A DNA stretch of 64,000 nucleotides from Raphanus sativus. Taxonomy: Eukaryota; Streptophyta; Magnoliopsida; Brassicales; Brassicaceae. Where the stretch lies: contig NC_079518.1 in the NCBI RefSeq assembly GCF_000801105.2, forward strand, positions 18,952,800 through 19,016,799, in the 5' to 3' direction. Numbering within the stretch: position 1 is the first letter of the stretch; each line of letters begins with the position of its first letter. This document shows, piece by piece, positions 45,952 to 56,988 of this stretch. The position numbers and the translations under genes are program-made. The notes beneath the pieces were generated by a model, which was given only the letters and a program-made list of their open reading frames with translations, made no database searches and had not been told where the DNA came from.

Positions 45952-47686
45952 CTACGTTCGAACCTCGCCTACATCCGCTGTATCCTCCGAGACTTGAATA
46001 GGATTCCACAACTCTCGAATTCTCCCTTCGATCGGAGGAACAAAGGATTCAGCGTTAGCGCAAATTCTCATCGAGCCGTCCATCGTGGCAAGCTCGCCGG
46101 AAAGAGAGAAGTCCTCATGCTGCATCTTGTGAAGAGTACCGACCGAACCACGACACTCGCGAAAATCGCCTACAAAGTCCTGAGCCTCTTTGTACGCTTC
46201 GAACTCGGTAGAAAAAATTTCGGCCCTTCGGTTCAGCTCGGCGGCAGCTCTTCTCCGTCCGCTCCTTTCCGCGCGAACGAGGGCTCGAGCCTGGACCTTG
46301 GCTTGCCGACATTTTTGCTCCTCCACCTCCAACCGATACTTAGCGAATTCCCTTTCCGTTTCCTCCGCTTTGAAACGGGCCAGCCGGGCAGTACGGAAAC
46401 TCCCATCGATCGATGCATTCCACACCCTCACGGCCTGCAAAGAAGCCGAGGTCAAATAAAAAGAAAAGGGGGTTTACTCAAGTTTCAAAAACAAAACCTC
46501 GTTGACCAAGCGAGCACCCTACGCAGTCACCTTGTCCGTTTCCTCGTTGTCCAAAGACTCGTCACGGGATAACGCCGGAGGGAGTTCGTCAAAGAAGTCA
46601 CCCGGGGGAGGAGCATCCTGATTCCCTGAGGTAAAGCCAGGATCGTATCTCGGCGGTACACCATCTCCCGACGAGGTCTCAAAAGCGATCCCTTTGTCCT
46701 TACGAGGCCTCCGCCTCTGCCTTAAAAGGGCAAAAACGTAGGATCTATCATTGACACAGGGCCGCGTACCGCCTCGCGATCGGTGAAGCGCGACCGCCCC
46801 TCGAATCCGGTCGAGAGTGAAGGAGTTCCAGGAACAAGGCCTCGACCTAAAAATGTCCCTCTTGGTCAAGAGATCGGAAGAAACATGCGCGAGACACCTG
46901 ATCTCTAAAAAAAAAAAAACACACACACGTTCAGTACTCGCCTTTCGGATTCTAAGAAAGGGGATGCGACGATCTTACCTCGTTGGTACAACCAGTCCGT
47001 CGGGAATAGGTGGAGAAAGCCTTCCTCGACAGACTCTCCATCTATCTCACGACGAAAAAGAAACGATCAACGTGATCCTTGGCATGCGAGGTGACTCCAT
47101 GGATTACCGAAAAATTGGTCCTCGCCTTCATGGAGTATACTCCGTTGATGCTCGTCGTCTTGGAGTTCCACAACCCTTCGAAATCAGCAGGGCTAAGGTC
47201 CATCCCTAACTCGTAACTCAGAATCGCAACGCCAAGCAAACTCTCCAAAGCCGGCACGTTCAGCTGACTGATTGCGATTCTGAAACGGTCGAGGGCCTGA
47301 ACAATGATCCCAGGGATTGGGAACCACAGTCGGCATTGCGTCAGGAACGCCTCGTAACAAGTAAAGTAACCCTCCGGAGGATGCTCCGAACTCTCATTCC
47401 CACGAGGAATGTGAAACATGACTCCCTTCGGAACTTAATAAAACTCTCGAAGAATTCCGAGATATTCAGGGGATACTACGCTCGGCGAGTCAATTTCCTT
47501 GCGCATCCTCAGAGGTCGCCGGGGAATCGGGATCACGGGAAGGGGAGCATCAGAACCAAAGACAGCGTCGCAGTACGCGTTCCTGTTGATCTCTGAAACC
47601 TCGGGCTTCGGAACTTCTTCCTCGGCATGAAAACTATCCGAAGACGAGTGAGACTGCCTCCTCGAGGATTTTGATCTTGAAGTCAT
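45952..47686 (-). pseudogene. Tat-2 antisense gene, spliced, lightly decayed
   Basis: Minus-strand ATG at 47686. The N-terminal part is Ser/Arg-rich; after a TAA at 47435 the frame continues into a domain (Y-E-A-F-L-T-Q-C-R-L-W-F-P-I-P-G then Q-L-N-V-P-A-L-E-S-L-L-G) that resembles the putative gypsy-type transposon domain of plant annotations (PF04195-like, from memory). Two GT-AG introns look convincing: 46978-46898 and 46530-46435. The second joins E-E-T-D-K to A-V-R-V-W in phase. The last exon (46434 to about 45952) is a Glu/Arg-rich coiled coil. A frameshift near 47045 is likely. Role unknown. Confidence 0.65.
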
Positions 47687-47775
47687 TCTTTTCTTAAAAG
47701 TAGAGAGATAATTTGCAAGAGAGAGATTAACTTGAGATTCTTGGATGAAGTAAGAATGGTAAAAGATTCACAAGT

Positions 47776-47782
47776 CTTTATA
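47776..47782 (-). promoter_or_regulatory. TATA box of the Tat-2 antisense gene
   Basis: Minus-strand CCTATAAAGAC about 90 bases upstream of the ATG at 47686, inside the element and outside the LTR. Confidence 0.6.
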
Positions 47783-48149
47783 GGCAAAGATTTTACTATT
47801 CACCCCGACCTTCGACACGATTTCGTCTCCATACTTTCCTCACGAACCATACCGCAAGCTAGGACCTACAAACCCTACGGCTCCTAGCTAGCTGGGGGGG
47901 CTAACTGTTGGGGTCAAAATCGGTCAAGACGAAATCGATGTCCGAAAATCTCGGAAAAACATGAAAAATGTAAGAGCAACCTCGAGAGACTAATTGTTAA
48001 TCGAGAAACCTAGGGAAAATATTAAGTTCGAGATTAATCATCTCGAAATCAACTGCTAGAAACATTTTCTACACAAGGAAAAACCTACGGAAAACTAAAA
48101 ACGCAAACAACACGCACACGCCGAAGGAACCGAGCAGCCAACTCCGGAC

Positions 48150-48388
48150 GTGGCCGTGGCCGCCGGCGGCTAGCGCCCGTGCTGGCCGTGGCCGCCGTGC
48201 GGCTAGCCCCGTGCTGGCCGTGGCCGGCGGCGGCTAGCGCCCGTGCTGGCCGTGGCCGCCAGGCGGCTAGCCCCGTGCTGGCCGTGGCCGCCGGCGGCTA
48301 GCGCCCGTGCTGGCCGTGGCCGCCGCCGGATAGCGCCCGTGCTGGCCGTGGCCGCCGGGCGGCTAGCCCCGTGCTGGCCGTGGCCGCC
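48150..48388 (+). repeat. GC-rich minisatellite in Tat-2 3' LTR, left part
   Basis: About seven 32/33-bp units before NA-5. The array resumes at 53995-54050 for two units. Confidence 0.9.
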
Positions 48389-48560
48389 TGATACACCCTA
48401 AATCTGATCACTCGTCCGGTATGAAGAGATATGAACTCCGAAGAGAACTGATGGATTGTTTGACGACACAATGGGTTGCGGAAGAACCCAATGATACTGC
48501 CGGGGTGCTTGATTGTTGCCTGATATGACTCATAGGTCCAACAAGGAAGCAAACTCAATA
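48389..48560 (-). repeat. NA-5 partial LTR
   Basis: Identical to the first 172 or so bases of the full LTR copies apart from one base, then switches directly to leader sequence that matches 52680-52994. The junction shares about two bases (AT) between the two partners. Confidence 0.88.
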
Positions 48561-48875
48561 GAAAGATAAGAGATTTAGAGGGAACCCGCCTTAACCACCT
48601 CAAAGGCCGGATTTCTCTTCGGCCAGCAGGCTTTCTCTTCCACCACCACACCACAAACAAATCAAACTTTGAAATTTCTTTTTTTTTTTTTATAACTTTT
48701 TCTCTTTTTTTTTTTTTTTTTTTTTACAGCATAAACTTAGATCTTATTTTAAACTATGGTGGGTAATGAGGGGCCCGGGTTCAAGAAAGGTAGAAGAAGA
48801 AGTGTTTAGAAGAATATGGAGAGATGAGAAGATGGAATGATAAAGAGTTACCGGAAGAGTGGCTCTGATACCACT
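48561..48875 (-). other. NA-5 duplicated leader
   Basis: Second copy of 52680-52994, including the T-rich tracts and the Met primer site (GGCTCTGATACCA near 48860-48873). Non-coding. Confidence 0.88.
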
Positions 48876-49870
48876 TGATACACCCTAAATCTGATCACTC
48901 GTCCGGTATGAAGAGATATGAACTCCGAAGAGAACTGATGGATTGTTTGACGACACAATGGGTTGCGGAAGAACCCAATGATACTGCCGGGGTGCTTGAT
49001 TGTTGCCTGATATGACTCACAGGTCCAACAAGGAAGCAAACTCAATCAGTTGCCGGATATGACGCACCGGTCCAACTAGAAAGAGGCGTTCATTTGGAGC
49101 TAACCACACCAAAGAAACTAAAGTGTTCTTAACAAAGAACAGAGAGTAAAAACTCAAATAAAAAGAAGAATTTCTTTGATGTTATTGCCATGATCAAAGA
49201 TTACATTTTATAGTACTTTGAGTCAAAGAGAAATAAAAGAAAGTGCAGAAAACAATGTATAGAAAATACAAATTTGACTAGATCTAGTCAAAGTGTGGAA
49301 AACAAGGAAGACTGGTCAATGCGCGGTCTCAGATGTTGACTAGTCAAGATTCAGAAAGATGTCCAGGTTCATGCTGGTCGTACACACCATGCTGGGAAGG
49401 ATACGGATACACGCGGGACGATCCACACATGTCTGAATTCGCGAGAACTGAACATCAACTGGGTTGTATATGGCATAACTCCCTCATCTGAACTCCGTTT
49501 GATCTGATTCTTCTTCGTGGAGTTCCATAATTGAATTGAGCACATTCTCCATGTGGTTTCAAGTGAAGAAACATCATGGTTTAGAAGATATGCTTCGAAC
49601 AATGAACATATATCTGTGTTGCTTCTCGGGTGGTTTGATGGTCGATCCAGCTCAGAAGGTCGAACCAACTTGCTCAGCTCGTCCGGGTGAGTGTTATTCC
49701 AGCTCAGCTCGTCCATGATAGTGTCAGTCCAGCTCACTTGAGTATTCAGCTTATCCAAGATTGCATAATCTGATGAGAAAACCTCGGCTAGGTCTAGCTG
49801 GTCGACAAGGTCACCACCTTGGGTCGTGTCCATGAACCAAACAGGACGGTGCTCGATTTTGGGTGCATCA
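48876..49870 (-). repeat. NA-5 3' LTR
   Basis: 995 bp, TGATACACCC ... GGGTGCATCA. Followed on the right by the polypurine tract (minus-strand GAAGAGGGAGAGTA), so this is the 3' LTR of the internal region at 49871-52994. Confidence 0.93.
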
Positions 49871-50253
49871 TACTCTCCCTCTTCAAAAGGATTTGTCCTC
49901 AAATCCATTTTACCTGAATCAAAAGAGACTGAATCAGACAAAAAGAATTTTAAAAACAAGTAAAATTCAATGAAAAATAAACTTGGAGAGAAACTTCCTT
50001 GGAGTTTTGAACTTGCTCTCCTCAAGTATTTCCAGTTCCATGTTCCAATAACACAAGTGTTTGGTCGTCGTCCTCTGCTTGCTTCCATCTTTGGTTCAGT
50101 GCTGGCAGATTGCTCCAACAGTTTCAGTTCCTGTGACAAAGAAACAAAACTACTCGGCTGTACCGGTTCAAGATGGTTAACTTCATCACAAACCCGTTTA
50201 TTTTCAAGCACAATATCAGAATAAGAAGAAGAAAGTAAACACTTAGCTTCCAA
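49369..50253 (-). pseudogene. NA-5 3' frame crossing the polypurine tract into the LTR
   Basis: 294 codons from 50253 to 49369. The middle (S-K-L-Q-G-S-F then L-R-T-N-P-F-E-E-G) matches the NA-4 frame at 40749-40003 on both sides of its tract, so both elements code through the tract and well into the 3' LTR. Chromovirus-like polyproteins can end near or across the tract; here only the end is kept. Function unknown. Confidence 0.55.
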
Positions 50254-50259
50254 GATGTT

Positions 50260-51171
50260 TCAGAGAAAGGTTTGGGTCATACCTGACTGTGTAGATTGAT
50301 CTCCTGGTCGCCAAGGTCTGGTTTGAAGCTGATTGGATCGGCTAGCTTCCCATTGAAGCAAGTGTAGAATAAGTTTGGCCGGTTTTAGAGAATGGATCAT
50401 AACTTCATGATTCCGTGGCCATTTTTCCTGATATTGAGCTTCCTGGAAAGAGGAGAGATTCATCTTGTATCCTATGATCAGCTTTGGCTCAGGCTGTTTC
50501 TTCACAAGGCTTGAATCTGCTTCAAAAGCTGGGTACTCGCAGATAGATGGACTGGTAAACTGCCTGTTTGAAAATTTCATAACTCCTTCCTCCGTGAAGC
50601 TTTTCAAGTGATTCCAAGCCTCAGTGAAACCTTGGGGAGTTGGATTTCTAGGAAAATTGGAGTCAAGACGAAAGACCTTCTGGACGCCGAGATATTTGCT
50701 TTGGACTGAACCTGTGTCGCTGGCATCTCCAAGGTAGCCAGTTTGAGTGGATGTATCAATGCATCTCCAAATTTCAGGCTGACGAGAATGGTCAATGCTT
50801 TCTCTTCTCTGAGGCTGAACCTGTTTATCCTGGACACTCAAAACAAATATTAAAATACCAGGATCATATGTGCAAGACATGTACTTGTGCAAATCAGAAA
50901 TCAAGCTATATTTTCCAAGAACAAGTTGCACACATTTCAGCCTGTCAAGATGCACATCAAAGTAAACATTACAGACCTGAATGGTGTCAAGGCTCGTGAT
51001 TTCATAGTTCCTAAAGAATAATTTCACAACATGCACAAGTTTCTCAGATTTAGAACACAAAAGATCAAGCTCGAACTGAGAATTACTTTTCCAAGGCTCA
51101 ATATGTTTTTCAAAGAAGGTGTTGCAAATCAGAATGCTTTCAAGGCATGAAACACCATAGAACATATTCAA
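50260..51171 (-). pseudogene. NA-5 internal frame, C-terminal half of the NA-4-type protein
   Basis: 303 codons related to the second half of the NA-4 protein, for example C-N-[VI]-Y-F-D-x-H-L-[DE]-R-L-K-C-V, G-Y-L-G-D-A-S-D and S-P-S-I-[CR]-E-Y. Separated from the N-terminal half by a broken stretch (51172-51298). Confidence 0.7.
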
Positions 51172-51298
51172 GACGAGCCTAGGTGATCATATTCAGAACA
51201 CAAAAACTTTAGATCAAGATCGGATTCAAAATAAGAAGGGGCAGGTTTCAAATCAGAATCACAACAAGAATCGGTTTCAGTTCTAAGTGATTTCTGTT

Positions 51299-52489
51299 CT
51301 AGCAAAGTCTTAACCATAAATTGTCCAAGGCACAAGGGAATGCAAACAAATCACCAGTGATCAGTCCATGACTAGAGAAACTCAGATCAAACCAATTATC
51401 CTTGAAACAAACAAAGGAATCACAAAGTTTTCGGAAACAAAAATCTGGTTGTTGCAAAACAAGCTCAAATGATTTTTCAAGATGATCAAAACCTTTGTGA
51501 TGTTTCAGAAACTGATCAAAACTCAAAACAAGACCAGAAGAGATGTCATTGTCATTTAGAAAACATTTTTGATCAAAGAGTTTATCAGGTTCAAGTTTCT
51601 CAAAAGAATGAATCATGTTATCAAAAATGGAATTTGAAACACAAAATTCTTTCACATTGTCTAGACCAAAACTTTTGACATTATGAGAACTGATTCCAAC
51701 AAACAATTCAGGCAGAGAATAAATCAAATCAAGTTTCTCACAGTGCTCTTGAATGTCAGTGGATAAAATGGGAGGAGTTGTGCCAGGATCAAAGCAAAGA
51801 TGACTGTCCATGTTGATGCTTGGTGCTTCCTCATCAAAGACTGGACCAAGGTCGTCTTCCTCATCAAAAATGGGACCTAGATCATCATCCAAAGGTGTCC
51901 TAGTGCCAGGAAGTCGTCCATGATGTGGTTGGTTGAATGGCTCTTCCTCGAAATCCTGTGAACTAAGAATAAGACTGCTCGGAAGCTCCGGCTCAAAACA
52001 GGTTAGTTTACTATCAAGCATCAACTCAGATTCAGGAGTAGGAAAATCACAAGTATCCTCACAATTCATCAGACTTTCAGTTGGCTCATCATCATATTCA
52101 TCAAAAATTGGTAATGAATCTGAAAAATCTTTTAGATCTTCAAAGCTGCATTCAGATTTACCTTTGGGCTTTTTACTGATGAATATGGATGGCTCAGCTA
52201 CAGGTGCATGTGTGGATGTGCTCTTCTTTTGGCTCTTGCTGTCGCCATCAGGGAACTCTCTTTCTCCAAAATCGTCATTGGATCGGTTGGTCCGCCTAGG
52301 GCGTTCTCTCCTTGCTGCGGGTTTAGGACGAGTCTGTTGGACACCTTGAATTTCGTCCAGCTTTTGATGGATCTGTTCTAGACCTGCATGTATAAGGTTA
52401 GCAACAGAATCATTGATCTTCCTCATCTGCAAGTTAGATAAACCAACAAAAGAATTTCCTGGTCGGCTCCTTTCATCCTTACTAGTCAT
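51299..52489 (-). pseudogene. NA-5 internal frame, N-terminal half of the NA-4-type protein
   Basis: 396 codons from the ATG at 52489. The first 80 residues differ from NA-4 (R-R-E-R-P-R-R-T-N-R-S). From residue about 85 on, similarity to NA-4 is strong: K-K-S-T-S-T-x-A-x-V-A-E-P-S, the F-D-E-E-D acidic repeat and the D-Q-F-L segments. The exchange of N-terminal modules with a shared body is notable. Confidence 0.72.
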
Positions 52490-52994
52490 GGTTCCTGAAA
52501 ATTCTTAAACACAAAACGTTAGATAAAAATCTCACACACTCGAGTGTTTGATCCTCACCCACACACGTGTTTCTCTCAGTTTAAAGTGTGCACTCAAAGT
52601 CTTATACTCAAAGTTCTAAGAAGAACAACTCTAAGAATCCCCAATGAGTAGATCCAAACAAACGAAGGTGTTTAAAGATAGAAAGATAAGAGATTTAGAG
52701 GGAACCCGCCTTAACCACCTCAAAGGCCGGATTTCTCTTCGGCCAGCAGGCTTTCTCTTCCACCACCACACCACAAACAAATCAAACTTTGAAATTTCTT
52801 TTTTTTTTTTTATAACTTTTTCTTTTTTTTTTTTTTTTTTTTTTACAGCATAAACTTAGATCTTATTTTAAACTATGGTGGGTAATGAGGGGCCCGGGTT
52901 CAAGAAAGGTAGAAGAAGAAGTGTTTAGAAGAATATGGAGAGATGAGAAGATGGAATGATAAAGAGTTACCGGAAGAGTGGCTCTGATACCACT
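52490..52994 (-). other. NA-5 leader with poly(T) tracts and Met primer site
   Basis: GGCTCTGATACCA at 52980-52992 gives TGGTATCAGAGCC on the minus strand. Two T-rich tracts at about 52799-52844 and the CGGCCAGCAGGCTTTCTC segment near 52739 are shared with NA-4. Non-coding. Confidence 0.8.
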
Positions 52995-53989
52995 TGATAC
53001 ACCCTAAATCTGATCACTCGTCCGGTATGAAGAGATATGAACTCCGAAGAGAACTGATGGATTGTTTGACGACACAATGGGTTGCGGAAGAACCCAATGA
53101 TACTGCCGGGGTGCTTGATTGTTGCCTGATATGACTCACAGGTCCAACAAGGAAGCAAACTCAATCAGTTGCCGGATATGACGCACCGGTCCAACTAGAA
53201 AGAGGCGTTCATTTGGAGCTAACCACACCAAAGAAACTAAAGTGTTCTTAACAAAGAACAGAGAGTAAAAACTCAAATAAAAAGAAGAATTTCTTTGATG
53301 TTATTGCCATGATCAAAGATTACATTTTATAGTACTTTGAGTCAAAGAGAAATAAAAGAAAGTGCAGAAAACAATGTATAGAAAATACAAATTTGACTAG
53401 ATCTAGTCAAAGTGTGGAAAACAAGGAAGACTGGTCAATGCGCGGTCTCAGATGTTGACTAGTCAAGATTCAGAAAGATGTCCAGGTTCATGCTGGTCGT
53501 ACACACCATGCTGGGAAGGATACGGATACACGCGGGACGATCCACACATGTCTGAATTCGCGAGAACTGAACATCAACTGGGTTGTATATGGCATAACTC
53601 CCTCATCTGAACTCCGTTTGATCTGATTCTTCTTCGTGGAGTTCCATAATTGAATTGAGCACATTCTCCATGTGGTTTCAAGTGAAGAAACATCATGGTT
53701 TAGAATATATGCTTCGAACAATGAACATATATCTGTGTTGCTTCTCGGGTGGTTTGATGGTCGATCCAGCTCAGAAGGTCGAACCAACTTGCTCAGCTCG
53801 TCCGGGTGAGTGTTATTCCAGCTCAGCTCGTCCATGATAGTGTCAGTCCAGCTCACTTGAGTATTCAGCTTATCCAAGATTGCATAATCTGATGAGAAAA
53901 CCTCGGCTAGGTCTAGCTGGTCGACAAGGTCACCACCTTGGGTCGTGTCCATGAACCAAACAGGACGGTGCTCGATTTTGGGTGCATCA
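52995..53989 (-). repeat. NA-5 5' LTR
   Basis: 995 bp, matching 48876-49870 almost perfectly. Followed by the CCGCC duplication and the resumed minisatellite. Confidence 0.93.
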
Positions 53990-54966
53990 CCGCCGGCGGC
54001 TAGCGCCCGTGCTGGCCGTGGTCGCCGGGCGGCTAGCCCCGTGCTGGCTCGGGTCATCGGATGGCTAGTCTTCGTGCGTAAGTTCTAGGCCTCCGGGTCG
54101 CCAGAAATCCGTGTTTTGCGACTTTCCGAGATCCCGCAAACAAAACTCCTTTTCCTGCTCCAAGATTCCAAAGAACCCGTAAGACGTCAACGAACAGGAA
54201 GACTTCGTATAAAACGGTGATGGTTATCTTAAAACACCATGTGCCTCAGCAATGGATCGAAGATCTTCCGAAAGACTCGACATCCAAGTAGGAGCATTCT
54301 TTCAAAGAAAATCGTAGAAAACAACGGAAGACCGGAAGACAGCCCGAAAGGGACCAAACCCGATCAACAACCCGTTTACGATTTTCTAAAAGGATAGATA
54401 CGACGGTTTACAATTATCTTCGCATGACAAGATAAATGTTAAACTTCCGAAAAGATAAATGTCAACTTTCCGAAAAGATAAATGTCAACTTTCCCGATAA
54501 ACGCGAAAGCCGACGAAAATGGAAAAAGTCCAGCCCGCGGCGGACTCAGCCCATCAAGAATAGACCGTCGTATGGGAGTATATAAGCAAAGCTAGGAGCA
54601 GAGGAAGGGGGATCCGAGATCAGAAGAAAGAAACCACCCCAGAGCAACTTAGAACTTAGGCTTTTATTTCTTTTTTAGCGAGCTGCGACTCAACTAGGTT
54701 AGATCTAGGTTTCGAGACTAGCGACGATCGACAGCTCTTGTGGCCGAGATCTCGAACTGTTGTCCAACGCTCTCCGCAGATTCGGAAATAAGATTCTTTC
54801 TTTTTTGCTCTCTTTGTTTTACGCATTTATTCCCAAACTAGACTCGTATTAACTTTGTCGTGCGTGGCCCAGCAGATAGCCGGGATCCTCGGGGAAAACT
54901 AGGTCAACTTAGTTTTCCTACGTTTTAACTTAACTTAAATCGACAGTGCGAATTTCGGTTCCCACA

Positions 54967-55641
54967 GCTGACCTCCAACACTAATACTGACTTATTTGCT
55001 TGTCTTGGGGCTTGGAAATCACTGGATCGAAATCCTCTTACAAGTCTGGAAGGTAAAAAAGTCTGTGTGTTTCTGGTTCTCTTCCTTCTCTCTCTTCAGC
55101 GTCTCAAGATCTATATTTATGTTATAAAAGATTGAAATGATTTCTTGAGAAGCAGAGGAGTAGGAGTGTCTTGAAATGATTTCTTGAAATCATACTTTGT
55201 CAAAAATGTATGAGTTACAATGCAAATGTCAATGAGATGGACTAGATGACCTTTGTGGCATCGAAACCTGTTGAAATTGAAACTAATAAGAGATTCATAG
55301 AAGAGAGATGAGGGGAGAAAGGGATTAGAGAAGACTACCTGTGTGTTCAGATACTTGTTGGAGTTGAATCCATGTGTCCTTTGATCGATACTCCCAAGGT
55401 AAAGCCTGCACTTTTATTTTATTTTAAGAAATGAGGTTAGTAGAGGGGAATGTCTGATGAGATTTGCTAAGTTGTTGACTAGATGAGTTTGGTTGCTAAG
55501 CTAGGATAAGGCATAATGAACTTCTGTGATTAGGATGTTTAGACATGAATTGCAATATTTTGAGTTCCTGTTGTTTTCAAACCTTTTCCAAAGACTACTG
55601 TTTTTGCTTGAGGACAAGCAAAGGAGTAAGTCTGGGGGAGT
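54967..55641 (+). other. Ath-A 3' non-coding region, right part, with hairpin and polypurine tract
   Basis: Continues from 26284 after Tat-2. Related to Ath-B 22840-23690. TTTGCTTG-AGGA-CAAGCAAA (55603-55622) is a perfect 8-bp hairpin before the purine tract GTCTGGGGGAGT that abuts the 3' LTR. Confidence 0.8.
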
Positions 55642-56988
55642 TGATATACCATGGATTTTACCCGTTTTTAACCATGGTATACTAGTATTTTATTATATAT
55701 TTAATCTGTTTTCTAGCCTGTTAGGTATGTTTTCAGGTTCAGGAGCCTTTTGTGAGAAAGTGATGTTTTTGGAGCATTTTGGAGTAGAAGAGATGATATA
55801 CCCGAGTTGATCATTCAAGACCAAGTCGGAAGTCAACATTGCGATTATAATCGATCGATACTCATCCAGAGTTATCGCTCGATGTAGCTGAGAAGATCCG
55901 CGTACTAGAAGATTATAATCGACCGATACTCATCCAGAGTTGTCGATCGATATCGAGGACGAAATGGTTTAGCCGACTACTTCACCAAGACTTCACCAAA
56001 TTACGAGATTGCCCCTGACAAGTTTTTAACCTAATGGAAATGCTTAAATATTCCTGCTAAGTGTTTTTTGACGGCAACCTTCGAAAGAAGCAAGCTCAAG
56101 AGAAAAGCAAAGAGTGTGAGAGAGAGACTAGAGTTTATATTGTTTTGAGAGATTGGAGAGATTTCTCATCTCCTTTTGTATTTCTACTTATTTATATCTA
56201 TGCAATTCTTTCATCTATCCATTGTCATGAATTGCTTAGCTATGTCTGAGTAGTCTACTTGTTAGATCTAGAGTTTAAATAGGTTTGTGGGATTAGCCCC
56301 ACACTATAATTGCTAAGTTGTGGCACTCATCAAATGGATTGCACCCTATGCTTGTTCTAGATTAGCTAACTAGAATATAGATCACTAGGATCTTTGATTA
56401 TCTTGAATTATCCATTTGAGATAGCTTGTCTCCCGTTGAGAAGAGCGACAACTCCTCCTTGAGACCTAGTGTTCATTATCGGCTCACACCTAGGCATATC
56501 TAGAAGCCGTCGATCGATATCCCGACAGGTGAATCGATCGGCGCTGCAAAAGGTGTATCGATCGATATCTCAAAAGGATATCGATCGACTCTTTTTCTGT
56601 GCCAACATTACGACAGTTGAGGCCAGAGATCTAGATTATTTAACCAGTGATACTTCACTTGGGTTAAGCGGCTGAGATCTATAATATCATGCAAGCAACT
56701 TGTTAAAGCATTTATAGAAATTATAATCTCCATTCCTGAATAAAAGCCCTATGGCTAGCACTCTTTATCACATTTAAACAACCCATCATATTGTTAGTTA
56801 GAGCAACTACCTTGCTCATTTTAGGAATTGTTACTTTTATTTTCATCATATAAACCAACTTCACCTAGGATTGATTAGTAGATTTTGTTTAATTGGTTCC
56901 CTAGCTCCTCGTGATTCGATCCCTAAGTACTACAGCTGTACCTCTTATTTGAGAGAGTAAGCTCTACTGGATAATTTGAGCACTATCA
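55642..56988 (+). repeat. Ath-A 3' LTR
   Basis: 1347 bp, TGATATACCATGG ... CACTATCA. Cores at 55851, 55875 (variant), 55919 (variant), 55943, 56510, 56534 (variant), 56558 and 56581: spacings of 24 within each group, the last 23. The solo LTR at 59121-60478 is the same family. Confidence 0.9.

Larger units (their letters stand above)
48389..53989 (-). mobile_element. NA-5, non-autonomous element as a collapsed three-LTR array
   Basis: CCGCC at 48384-48388 and 53990-53994 is the target duplication. From left: a 172-bp LTR piece (48389-48560), leader sequence (48561-48875), a full LTR (48876-49870), an internal region (49871-52994) and a full LTR (52995-53989). The two full LTRs differ at one noticed position (near 49579). 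The order fits a tandem LTR-internal-LTR-internal-LTR array in which one internal region and most of one LTR were deleted. Minus orientation, Met primer site. Internal genes related to NA-4 but broken. Confidence 0.88.
26285..54966 (+). mobile_element. Tat-2, gag-protease-only Tat-type element
   Basis: GCTGA at 26280-26284 and 54967-54971 is the target duplication; the LTRs begin TGTTGGGGTC and end GGTTCCCACA. Without nested elements it is about 8.6 kb. Order: LTR, primer site, gag, protease with a short tail ending in TAG at 44867-44869, conserved 3' non-coding region, antisense spliced gene, LTR. No RT, RNase H or integrase is present: the protease frame reads through the NA-4 insertion site and stops 27 codons later. 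Tat-3, NA-4 and NA-5 are inserted in it. Confidence 0.9.
47906..54966 (+). repeat. Tat-2 3' LTR, split by NA-5
   Basis: 47906-48388 plus 53995-54966 align with the 5' LTR at 26285-27834. NA-5 landed inside the GC-rich minisatellite. TATATAAG at 54579-54586. The end GGTTCCCACA is followed by the GCTGA duplication. CTGGGGGGGCTAAC just before 47906 is the likely plus-strand primer. Confidence 0.92.
7797..56988 (+). mobile_element. Ath-A, gag-protease-only Athila-type element
   Basis: Truncated 5' LTR, tRNA-Asp primer site, gag, protease, accessory reading frame, 3' non-coding region, polypurine tract, 3' LTR. No RT, RNase H, integrase or ATHILA ORF-1 is present. Removing Ath-B and Tat-2 leaves about 8.3 kb. 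Because it lies in Tat-1's repeat array and is split by two elements with clean target duplications, it is younger than Tat-1 and older than Ath-B and Tat-2. It would need enzymes in trans; Ath-B has very similar LTR ends and the same primer site, so that family is a candidate helper (inference). Confidence 0.85.

Noticed and set aside
46400..46420. TCGATCGA in the Tat-2 antisense gene as a member of the periodic set
   Set aside because: Single copy without a partner at 24 nt, in non-Athila DNA; one chance occurrence in a window of this size is expected.
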